DNA of 64,000 nucleotides, taken from NCBI GenBank assembly GCA_016711925.1, contig JADJSA010000001.1, forward strand, positions 372,001 to 436,000, read 5' to 3'. The DNA is from Candidatus Methylophosphatis haderslevensis. GTDB taxonomy: Bacteria > Pseudomonadota > Gammaproteobacteria > Burkholderiales > Rhodocyclaceae. The notes under the pieces were generated by a model. The model was given only the letters and a program-made list of their open reading frames with translations. It did not search any database and was not told the DNA's origin. The translations under genes were made by a program, and so were the position numbers. This document shows, piece by piece, positions 56,590-64,000 of the stretch (its first letter is position 1; each line of letters opens with the position of its first letter).

Positions 56590-57501
56590 TCAGCCAAGCA
56601 GCGCCGCGATGCGCTCGCGTTGCCGCGCATCGGGCATCGCACCGCTGCCGGCGGCCAGGTTGTCCGCCATGTTTCCCGGTTTCGATGTCGCCGGAATCAC
56701 TACCGTCACCGCCGGTTCGGCCAGCACGAACTTGAGGAAGATCTGCGCCCAGGAACTGCAGGCGATCTCTCCAGCCCATTCGGGCAACGCCCTGCCCTTC
56801 ACCTGGCCGAACAGCCGGCCGTCCTCGAATGCGCGATTGACCAGCACCGCCACGCCACGGTCGCGGCACAGCGGCAGCAGCCGGCGCTCGGCCGAGCGCG
56901 AGGTGACAGAGTAGTTGACCTGAACGAAATCGAGTTTCTCCGACTGCACGATTTCCGCCAGCGCATCGTGCGCGCTGTCGACGTAATGCGTGATGCCGAC
57001 GTAGCGCACCTGCCCGGCGGCCTTGAGTTCGCGCAGGAACGCGAGGTTCTGCTTCCAATCGACCAGGTTGTGGACTTGCAGCAGGTCGACCTTGTCGGTG
57101 CGCAGGCTGGCGAGCGAGCGGCGCCACTGCGCGCGCGCATCCTCGCCGGCCCGGGCCGAGATCTTGGTCGCGATGAACGCCTGCCTGCGCCAGCCCCCGC
57201 CTTGCAGGATGTCGCCCACCACCGCTTCGGCGCGGCCGTAGCTGGGCGCGGTGTCGATCAGCGAATTGGGCGTCGCCAGCAAGAGCCGCGTCACCTCGAT
57301 CAGCGGCGCGCGGTCGGCCGGCGACTCGCCGACCTCGAAGGTGCCGGAGGTGCCCATGCCGATCACCGGCAGGCGTTCGCCCGATGCGGGAATCGCGCGC
57401 AGTTGCATGGCGGCGGCCGGTGCCGCCCGCGCAATGCCGCCCGGCCGGGCAGCCAGCGCGCCGGCCGCACCCAGCGCGCCGAGGAAACTACGTCTTTTCA
57501 T
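56590..57501 (-). CDS. Exported aldo/keto reductase (Tat signal)
   Basis: This 303-residue aldo/keto-reductase-fold protein begins with a twin-arginine signal (KRRSFLGALGAAGALAARPG). The fold is seen in IGMGTSGTFEVG, LIDTAPSYGRAEAVVG (Asp and Tyr of the catalytic tetrad), ATKISARAG (Lys), LLQVHNLVDW (His) and NYSVTSRSAE. An export signal on this family suggests a periplasmic oxidoreductase. AGGAGG precedes the ATG. It is probably co-transcribed with the transporter gene downstream. Confidence 0.85.
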   Translation of the reverse strand: MKRRSFLGALGAAGALAARPGGIARAAPAAAMQLRAIPASGERLPVIGMGTSGTFEVGESPADRAPLIEVTRLLLATPNSLIDTAPSYGRAEAVVGDILQGGGWRRQAFIATKISARAGEDARAQWRRSLASLRTDKVDLLQVHNLVDWKQNLAFLRELKAAGQVRYVGITHYVDSAHDALAEIVQSEKLDFVQVNYSVTSRSAERRLLPLCRDRGVAVLVNRAFEDGRLFGQVKGRALPEWAGEIACSSWAQIFLKFVLAEPAVTVVIPATSKPGNMADNLAAGSGAMPDARQRERIAALLG

Positions 57502-57629
57502 GCCGTTCCTCCTTTGGCAGGTGTCTGCCGTCGCTTGCCGTGGTGCGGCGACGCCGATGAGTTTGCCGCTCGCGCGCCGCCCCAATCCCCTGTCCATATC
57601 TATCTATAGCATCGCGGCGCAACGAGCGC

Positions 57630-57905
57630 CCGCACGGTTTCATCGGCGCCACGGGGCGCTATGATCATCGGGTCGATGACGACGACTATCCGCAGGCCGG
57701 CGCGCTGTAGCGCCCGATGAGCCCGGCGCAGCGGACCGAGCTGGTCGGCAACATCGCCGGCTCGCCCAATCATGCGCCGCGCGACATCCGCCAGCGCATG
57801 CTGTGCCACTTCGTCCGCCCCGATCCGGCCTATGGCTCCGGCATCGCGCGCGGCGTGGGCATCGCGGTCGACCCGGCGGCGTTCGGGAAAGCCGCGCAAG
57901 GCAAG
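57630..57905 (+). pseudogene. Catalase C-terminal remnant
   Basis: In one plus-strand frame the sequence reads GALYDHRVDDDDYPQAGAL, then an in-frame TAG (57708-57710), then RPMSPAQRTELVGNIAG, RDIRQRMLCHFVRPDPAYGS and GIARGVGI. This is the end of a monofunctional (KatA/KatE-type) catalase. The heme and active-site portions are absent. The reading runs into the REP element. It is a deletion remnant with no function expected. Confidence 0.75.
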
Positions 57906-58020
57906 CCCGCAACCCGCATGGAATGGCGATCCCGGGCCGGCATTGCTGGACAGTTCCGATCCACGCGGATTCCGGCGATGCATGGCCGGAGAACGCCTGT
58001 CCATGCGGCTCTCGGCCAAC
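57900..58020. repeat. REP/BIME-like inverted repeat, copy 10
   Basis: The forward arm AACCCGCATGGAATGGCGAT is at about 57910-57929 and the reverse arm GAGAACGCCTGTCCATGCGG is at about 57991-58010, between the catalase remnant and the DUF2314 gene. Confidence 0.6.
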
Positions 58021-58038
58021 CTCGCATTCTCGACCCGC

Positions 58039-59379
58039 CTACTTCAACAGGTTTGAAGTCTCGTTGCCTTCGGTGCGGCCGTCGGGGAAGACACGAAGAT
58101 AGTCGAATACCTCAGACCCGCGAGCGCCGACCATCTGCCCCGCGCTTAGCCCGGGAACGTCGCGGGGATCGCTGCGCAGCATCCCTCTTATTTGATCGCC
58201 ATTCCATTGCGTGACCTCGACCCACATCCATTCTTGACCACCCGCTCGGGTGGAAAACGGCGCCTTGATCAGTAACTGCTCACCGGGTGCCAGCCCGTCC
58301 TGGAAAGCCTTCTGCAATCCCGGCAATTTGGCGCGGGCGCGCGCACTTGCGGCGCGGATTGCGGCGTCGTGCTTGGTATGGACCACCTTATCCGGTTCGG
58401 CGCCAAAGACCGTAGCCACAAAATTGGTCTGGCGCTCGGTGGCGTCCCGCCCGGGATAGAAGTCGAAGTTCAACGCCACCAGTGCGTTGGCGGGGTCTCC
58501 CTCCTCCGTCGGCGTCTCCAGCAGGCGCAAGCGACCTGCTCCCTTACCTCCCGGCAGAATTGCTTCCAGGAGGCGCTTGCGCACACCAGCATGGCGCAAC
58601 CCCCCGACATTCAGATGCATCGCCCCAGTTTCGTCGGGCCGTCCCCGCTCGACAAGCTGCTGCGCCAGCGCATTGATCGTATTACCCAGTGGGCGGTTGA
58701 GAGACCATACACTGTCGTTAACGACCAAGTCGGGCAATCCAAGACGGGTCATGCCCAGTGATATCGAACGGATACTGCCGCCGGCGTTGTAGGCATGAAT
58801 GACGATCTGCTTGGATACATCAGGCGTCCCGCCTTCCCACGTCTCCAAGCGACTTCGTCGCCACACTTCCGGCGTGAAGGCCTCGCGGGTTTCGACGTCA
58901 TATATGATGGCGTTCTCTTGCTGCGCGAGTTCAAAGACCAGCTTCTCGGCATTTCTCAAGCCCACCGCACTCTGGCTCGCGGGGTGTGCAAAGCCCAGGG
59001 CCAGAACACGTGGCGCCTTCTGGAGTGCCTCGACCTGTTCGGAGCTGAGTCCGCGTCCAAAGTAACTCAACGCTCGAAGCGATGGCGGCGCATAGTCCTC
59101 AGCGACCTTGCTGCTATAGGCGATGCTCATCAACGACTGGTCGCGCGCGGTCATGTCCAGCGTCTCGACCACCTTCCGAGCGAACCACCTATCCGCAGCC
59201 AAGGTGCGTGCCGCTTTCACCGGATCGCTCCCGGGCACCCTTAGATAGTAGAGACCGATGGCAAAGCCCACTGATTCTGGCTGCCAGGATCGTGCCGAGA
59301 GGGGCTGACCGGGCTTGGCATGCGCCGACCCGATGCAAAGTGCGACAACGGCGAGAAAGGAAAACCGAATAAATGTCAT
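58039..59379 (-). CDS. Exported DUF2314-domain protein
   Basis: This encodes 446 residues with a clear signal peptide (FIRFSFLAVVALCIGSAHA). The central region has no family that I recognise. The final 100 residues (GEQLLIKAPF ... EWMWVEVTQWNGDQIRGMLR then VPGLSAGQMVGARGSEVFDY) match the DUF2314 pattern. It is probably periplasmic. It stands alone between the catalase remnant and leuD. The function is unknown. Confidence 0.7.
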   Translation of the reverse strand: MTFIRFSFLAVVALCIGSAHAKPGQPLSARSWQPESVGFAIGLYYLRVPGSDPVKAARTLAADRWFARKVVETLDMTARDQSLMSIAYSSKVAEDYAPPSLRALSYFGRGLSSEQVEALQKAPRVLALGFAHPASQSAVGLRNAEKLVFELAQQENAIIYDVETREAFTPEVWRRSRLETWEGGTPDVSKQIVIHAYNAGGSIRSISLGMTRLGLPDLVVNDSVWSLNRPLGNTINALAQQLVERGRPDETGAMHLNVGGLRHAGVRKRLLEAILPGGKGAGRLRLLETPTEEGDPANALVALNFDFYPGRDATERQTNFVATVFGAEPDKVVHTKHDAAIRAASARARAKLPGLQKAFQDGLAPGEQLLIKAPFSTRAGGQEWMWVEVTQWNGDQIRGMLRSDPRDVPGLSAGQMVGARGSEVFDYLRVFPDGRTEGNETSNLLK

Positions 59380-59569
59380 GAGCAGCGCCGTGGCAACCCT
59401 GCGCGGGCGAGACTACCCGAAGCAAACGAGGGGTCAGGTACCTATCGGCATTCCGGTTACCGTGGGACATACACGCAATCGGCGCCCCGCCTGCCGGCCC
59501 CTTCAATCGCCGTGCATCGCGGGAAGCAGTATGACAACCGGCCGCCCTGCGCCGCCCCCGCCGCAACAG

Positions 59570-60214
59570 TCAGTTCGCCGCCCACAACCACGGCTGCGCG
59601 GCCTTGTGCCTGAGCTCGAAGGCGCGGATGTCGTCGGCGTGTTGCAGAGTCAGGGCGATCTCGTCGAGGCCGTTGAGCAGGCAATGCTTGCGGTGCGGCG
59701 TGATGTCGAAGGCGAACGATTCGCCGGAGGGCGTGGTCACGCGCTGCGCTTCGAGGTCGACGTTCAGCCGGTAGCCTTCGGCGGCGGCGCACTCGGCGAA
59801 CAGCTTGTCCACGGTCGCGGCCGGCAGCACGATCGGCAGCACGCCGTTCTTGTAGCAGTTGCCGAAGAAGATGTCGGCGAACGAAGGCGCGATGATTGCG
59901 CGAAAGCCGTAGTCCTCGATCGCCCAGGGCGCGTGCTCGCGGCTGGAACCGCAACCGAAGTTGTCGCGCGCCAACAGCACTTGCGCGCCCTTGTAGCGCG
60001 GCTGGTTGAGCACGAAGTCAGTCTTGAGCGGACGATGGGTGCAATCCATGCCGGGCTCGCCGGTATCGCTGTAGCGCCATTCGTCGAACAGGTAGGGGCC
60101 GAAGCCGGAACGCTTGATCGACTTGAGAAACTGCTTGGGGATGATGGCGTCGGTGTCGACGTTGGCGCGGTCGAGCGGGCAGACCAGGCCGTCGAGTCGG
60201 GTGAAGGGTTTCAT
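59570..60214 (-). CDS. leuD: 3-isopropylmalate dehydratase small subunit
   Basis: This is the swivel-domain subunit (214 residues) of isopropylmalate isomerase; with LeuC it interconverts 2- and 3-isopropylmalate, and the pair can also act on citramalate. Key features are NVDTDAIIPKQFLKSIKRSG, DNFGCGSSREHAPWAIEDYG and FADIFFGNCYKNGVLPI. It begins 12 bp after the leuC stop. Confidence 0.95.
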   Translation of the reverse strand: MKPFTRLDGLVCPLDRANVDTDAIIPKQFLKSIKRSGFGPYLFDEWRYSDTGEPGMDCTHRPLKTDFVLNQPRYKGAQVLLARDNFGCGSSREHAPWAIEDYGFRAIIAPSFADIFFGNCYKNGVLPIVLPAATVDKLFAECAAAEGYRLNVDLEAQRVTTPSGESFAFDITPHRKHCLLNGLDEIALTLQHADDIRAFELRHKAAQPWLWAAN

Positions 60215-60226
60215 CGTGTGCTCCCG

Positions 60227-61637
60227 TCAGAGTGCTTTGCGGATGTCGACGAAGTGGCCGGCGATGGCGGCCGCGGCGGCCATTTCCGGGCTGACCAGGT
60301 GGGTGCGGCCGCCCGCGCCCTGGCGGCCCTCGAAGTTGCGGTTCGAGGTCGAGGCGCAGCGCTCGCCCGGGTGCCAGACGGTCGGCATTCATGGCCAGGC
60401 ACATCGAGCAGCCGGGTTCGCGCCACTCGAAACCGGCGTCGATGAACACCTTGTCGAGGCCTTCGGCTTCGGCTTGGCGCTTGACCATGCCGGAGCCCGG
60501 CACCACCAGCACCAGCTTCACGCTGGCGGCCTTGTGCTTGCCCCTGGCGATCTCGGCGGCGGCGCGCAGGTCTTCGATGCGCGAGTTGGTGCAGGAGCCG
60601 ATGAACACCTTGTCGAGTCTGATCTCGCCGATCGGCGTGTCGGCGGCCAGCCCCATGTATTGCAGCGCGCGTTCGATGCCGGCACGCTTCTGCGCATCGA
60701 CTTCGCTGGCCGGGTTGGGCACGCGCCCGCCGATCGGCAGCACCTGCTCGGGCGAGGTGCCCCAGGTCACCTGCGGTTCGATGCTGGCGGCGTCGAGTTC
60801 GACGACCGCATCGAACGCTGCGTCGGCATCCGATTGCAGCGTCTTCCAGCAGGCGACGGCGCGCTCCCAGTCGGCACCCCTGGGCGCGAACGGACGGCCA
60901 TCGAGATACTCGAATGTCTTGGCGTCCGGCGCGACCAGGCCGGCGCGCGCGCCGGCCTCGATCGCCATGTTGCAGAGGGTCATGCGGCCCTCGATCGAAA
61001 GCGCGCGAATGGTCGAGCCGCCGAACTCGATCGCATAACCGGTGCCGCCGGCGGTGCCGATCCTGCCGATGATGGCGAGCGCCACGTCCTTGGCGGTGAC
61101 GCCCGCGCCGAGTTGGCCTTCGACCTTCACCAGCATCCGCTTCGAGCGTTTGGTCACCAGCGTCTGCGTGGCGAGCACATGCTCGACCTCCGAGGTGCCG
61201 ATGCCGTGCGCCAGCGCGCCGAAGGCGCCGTGGGTCGAGGTGTGGCTGTCGCCGCAGACCACCGTCATGCCCGGCAGCGTGGTGCCGTTTTCGGGGCCGA
61301 TGACGTGGATGATGCCCTGGTTGGCGTGCTTGAACGGAAAATACACCAGCGCGCCGAAATCGTGGATGTTGGCGTCCAGCGTTTCCACCTGCAGGCGCGA
61401 GATCGGGTCGGTGATGCCTTCGTCCCAGTGATCGGTCGGCGTGTTGTGGTCGGGGTTGGCGACGATGCTGTTCTTGCGCCACACCTTGCGCCCGCTCAGG
61501 CGCAAGCCCTCGAAGGCCTGCGGGCTGGTCACTTCGTGCATCAGGTGGCGGTCGATGTAGAGGAGGCAGGTGCCGTCGCTCTCTTCGCGGACCACGTGCG
61601 ATTCCCAGAGTTTGTCGTAAAGCGTCTTGCCAGCCAT
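60227..61637 (-). pseudogene. leuC: 3-isopropylmalate dehydratase large subunit, apparent frameshift near the C-terminus
   Basis: This is the Fe-S aconitase-fold subunit. It starts MAGKTLYDKLWESHVV and contains CGDSHTSTHGAFGAL, the cysteines in GSCTNSRIEDLRAA and CSMCLAMNADRL. After APG the frame shifts. The expected ERCASTSNRNFEGRQGAGG ... AGHFVDIRKAL lies in the next frame, ending at 60227. The shift falls in CCCGGG at 60366-60371, and one extra base there explains it. The restored protein would be about 469 residues. A base-calling error is more likely than a dead leucine gene. Confidence 0.85.
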
Positions 61638-61676
61638 TCCTTTACCTTTCGTGTCGAGTATTGCCGCTTGAGATCG

Positions 61677-63263
61677 TCACCGCGCGTCGCGCAGGGTTTC
61701 CTGGTCGCGCATCAGCTTGTATTCCATGGCGTCGACCAGCGCCTGCCACGAGGCGTTGATGATATCGGTGGACACACCGATGGTCGTCCAGCTCTCGCGG
61801 CCGTCGGTCGATTCGACCAGCACCCGCACCTTCGCCGCGGAAGCCTTGTCGGAATCGAGCACGCGCACCTTGTAGTCGGTGAGGCGGATTTCGCCGATCG
61901 CCGGGTAGAGACGCTCGAGCGCCTTGCGCGCGGCACGGTCGAGCGCGTTCACCGGTCCGTCGCCCTCGGCGACCGTGAGCACTTCCTGGTCGCCGACGCG
62001 CACCTTGATGATGACCGACGAATTCACCTCGTTGATGCAGGGCTCGCTGACGATGACCTTGAATTCGACCAGTTCGAAGAAGGGGGTGTAGCGGCCGAGC
62101 ATCTTGCGCACCACCAGTTCGAACGAGCTCTCCGCCGCCTCGAACTGGTAACCCTCGTGTTCGAGTTCCTTGAGCTTATCGACGATGCGGACGGTCTCGG
62201 GCGATTCCTTGCCGATGGACGCGTCGATGGCGTTGATGCGCGCCATCAGCGTGCTGCGGCCGGCCACTTCGGACATCAGGACGCGCCGCGTGTTGCCGAC
62301 CTGATCCGGATTGACGTGCTCGTAGGAGATCGGATTCTTGACCACGGCGTCGATGTGCATGCCGCCCTTGTGGGCGAAGGCGTGGCTGCCGACGTAGGGG
62401 GCCTTGTCGTTCGGCAGCATGTTGGCGATTTCGCTCACCGAGCGGGCCACCGAAGTCAGGTGGCGCATGGCTTCATCCGGAATGCATTCGAGGCCGAGCT
62501 TCAGTTGCAGGTTGGGGATGATCGAGCACAGGTTGGCGTTGCCGCAGCGCTCGCCCAGACCGTTGATGGTGCCCTGCACCTGGGTCGCACCAGCCTGCAC
62601 CGCGCGGATCGAATTGGCCACCGCCATGTCGCTGTCGTTGTGGCAGTGGATGCCGACCGCAACCCGCGGGAAGCGCTGGCAGACCACGCTGGTCAGGTCG
62701 AAGACTTCGTGCGGAAAACTGCCGCCGTTGGTGTCGCACAGGCAGATGGTGTCGGCGCCGGCGTCGACCGCCGCCGCCAGGGTTTTCAGCGCGTACTCGG
62801 CGTTGGCCTTGTAGCCGTCGAAAAAATGCTCGGCGTCGAACACCACTTCCTTGCCGTGGCGCTTCAGGTGACGAATGGTGTCGCCGATCATCGCCAGGTT
62901 TTCGTCCAGCGTGGTGCGCAGAATCTCCTGCACCTGGTAGTCCCAGCTCTTGCCGAAAATGGCGATGGCCGAGGTGCCGGCCTTGAGCAGCGAGCGCAGG
63001 TTGGCGTCCTCGCCCGCGTCGATGCCGACCTTGCGCGTGGCGCCGAAGGCGATGATGCGCGCATTGGCCAGCCTGAGTGTCGCGGCGCGGGCGAAAAATT
63101 CGAGATCCTTCGGGTTGGAGCCGGGGTTGCCGGCTTCGATGTAGCCGACGCCCAGCGCGTCGAGCCGCTCGACGATCTTGAGCTTGTCTTCGACCGAATA
63201 GGAGATGCCCTGCGCCTGCGCGCCGTCGCGCAGCGTCGAGTCGTAGATGGAGATTCTGGCCAT
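61677..63263 (-). CDS. cimA: (R)-citramalate synthase
   Basis: CimA condenses pyruvate and acetyl-CoA to citramalate, the first step of a threonine-independent isoleucine route. The 528 residues show YDSTLRDGAQAQGISYSVED, GIHCHNDSDMAVANS (metal-binding HxH), GTINGLGERCGN and HKGGMHIDAVVKNP, then the C-terminal regulatory domain (VRVLVESTDGRESWTTIGVS). The Gln-Ala-Gln sequence after the DGAQ motif and the length favour CimA over LeuA. It is followed by leuC and leuD, whose products convert citramalate onward. Confidence 0.88.
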   Translation of the reverse strand: MARISIYDSTLRDGAQAQGISYSVEDKLKIVERLDALGVGYIEAGNPGSNPKDLEFFARAATLRLANARIIAFGATRKVGIDAGEDANLRSLLKAGTSAIAIFGKSWDYQVQEILRTTLDENLAMIGDTIRHLKRHGKEVVFDAEHFFDGYKANAEYALKTLAAAVDAGADTICLCDTNGGSFPHEVFDLTSVVCQRFPRVAVGIHCHNDSDMAVANSIRAVQAGATQVQGTINGLGERCGNANLCSIIPNLQLKLGLECIPDEAMRHLTSVARSVSEIANMLPNDKAPYVGSHAFAHKGGMHIDAVVKNPISYEHVNPDQVGNTRRVLMSEVAGRSTLMARINAIDASIGKESPETVRIVDKLKELEHEGYQFEAAESSFELVVRKMLGRYTPFFELVEFKVIVSEPCINEVNSSVIIKVRVGDQEVLTVAEGDGPVNALDRAARKALERLYPAIGEIRLTDYKVRVLDSDKASAAKVRVLVESTDGRESWTTIGVSTDIINASWQALVDAMEYKLMRDQETLRDAR

Positions 63264-63450
63264 GGAAATTCGCGTTGGTGCGGTGAAGCGGGGATTCTAC
63301 AGGCTCGACTACCGGCAATGGTGGCAGCGCCGAACCAGGCCGCGAATGGCGATGCCGACCGGAGTAGGCCGTCAGTCGGATTGACCGGGATGCCCGGCGC
63401 TCGCAATACTTCCTCGCAGCACCCTCGCGCTTTTGCAACGGAGACTGGCC

Positions 63451-64000
63451 ATGACCGACCCGCGGAAAATCAATCTGTCGCTGCCGGCGGACTACATCGC
63501 CAAGCCGGCCGAGAAGGTCCGCAACTGGCTGCAGTCGAACACGGCCTCGCTGCGGATGCTCGACGAATCGGCCGTCGTGGCCAAAGTCCGCAGCGCGCTC
63601 GGGCCGCAGATCACCGCATTGAACGACGGCGATCTGGCCGCGCTGGCGGCGGAGTGGGCCAAGGCCAACGGCATCCAGCGCCCGGCTGGTGGTAGCGGAC
63701 CGGGCGAGGCGGAGATCGTCTCACGCCTGAAGCGGCTGTTCTCGTCCATCCCGACCTCGATCGAATACGCCTGTAAAAACGGCGGTGCGCAGGTTTCGGT
63801 CTCGGGCGCAACGCTGCTGATGAAGACGGGGCCGCTGCAGCATTCGGCGACGCGCAGTTGGGGCGGCAACTACGAGTTCAAGACCGAGGCGCCGGGCGTG
63901 GCATTCTCGGTCCTGCTGGCCGAAAAGGAATGGCGGCTGATGATGTCCTTTGGCAAGCTCGCGCCGAATCTGGGCGATCTGGAATCGGTGTTCAAGAAGG
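63451..64000 (+). CDS. Hypothetical protein, cut by the window end
   Basis: The first 183 codons are visible, starting MTDPRKINLSLPADYIAKPA after a GGAG ribosome-binding site. The N-terminal 100 residues are helical and charged. The visible remainder (GGAQVSVSGATLLMKTGPLQ, NYEFKTEAPGVAFSVLLAEK) looks beta-rich. I do not recognise a family. It is divergent from cimA across 187 bp. Confidence 0.65.
   Translation, partial: MTDPRKINLSLPADYIAKPAEKVRNWLQSNTASLRMLDESAVVAKVRSALGPQITALNDGDLAALAAEWAKANGIQRPAGGSGPGEAEIVSRLKRLFSSIPTSIEYACKNGGAQVSVSGATLLMKTGPLQHSATRSWGGNYEFKTEAPGVAFSVLLAEKEWRLMMSFGKLAPNLGDLESVFKK

Larger units (their letters stand above)
57502..58038. other. Gene-free stretch with catalase remnant and REP
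   Basis: It contains the decayed catalase fragment (57630-57905) and REP-like copy 10 (57900-58020). No intact gene is visible. Confidence 0.6.

Noticed and set aside
60114..63695. A 1193-codon open frame on the plus strand
   Set aside because: It lies antisense to leuC and cimA, whose products match known families over their full lengths. It has no ribosome-binding site and an Arg/Gly/Val-rich composition typical of a shadow frame in GC-rich DNA.

Overview
This window looks like chromosomal DNA of a GC-rich betaproteobacterium, most likely from the Rhodocyclales/Burkholderiales range; the placement is inferred from gene content and order. The supports are one TCA block (sdhCDAB-sdhE-gltA-odhAB-lpdA) next to a GntR regulator, mdh and an acnB aconitase, a petABC-sspA-sspB run, dnaX-ybaB-recR, and EF-P with Arg32 lying beside its rhamnosyltransferase EarP.

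Layout. 0.2-18 kb is central metabolism. zapE, a small YjfB-type gene and the long minus-strand TCA operon end at two clear intrinsic terminators. A GntR/HutC regulator diverges from mdh across a perfect 12-bp palindrome, and acnB follows mdh. 18-27 kb is a looser set: an orphan with a possible His/Cys pair, an AAA ATPase, a membrane-anchored protein, a metallo-beta-lactamase-fold hydrolase, two transporters, and an 822-residue capsule-type glycosyltransferase fused to a methyltransferase. 27-34 kb is efp, earP and a MacAB-outer-membrane-factor efflux operon, all on the minus strand. 34-47 kb is housekeeping: an HDOD gene, uup, tRNA-Arg(CCT), a cNMP-binding protein, a sirtuin, sspB, sspA, petCBA, a CaiB/BaiF CoA-transferase, recR, ybaB and dnaX. 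59.5-63.3 kb carries leuD, leuC and citramalate synthase, a route from pyruvate towards isoleucine plus shared leucine steps.

47.4-58 kb is an accessory, repeat-rich zone. It starts with an OmpA-like gene. Next comes a small integron relic: one attC site and one gene cassette, with remnants of two antisense class-C (attC-type) group II introns on either side. The relic is enclosed by an 18-bp inverted repeat. After it come a SUKH-domain protein, a YegP-like protein, an HExxH protein, three copies of a repeat module, a decayed second copy of the OmpA-gene tail, a nucleotide-transporter-like MFS gene and a catalase remnant.

A dispersed REP/BIME-like repeat, with a core close to GCCGCATGGAT and paired inverted copies, occurs at ten or more intergenic sites throughout the window.

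Four genes (sdhE, the HDOD gene, the MFS gene and leuC) each contain one single-base frameshift. Because sdhE and leuC are normally intact, assembly indels are at least as likely as real decay.
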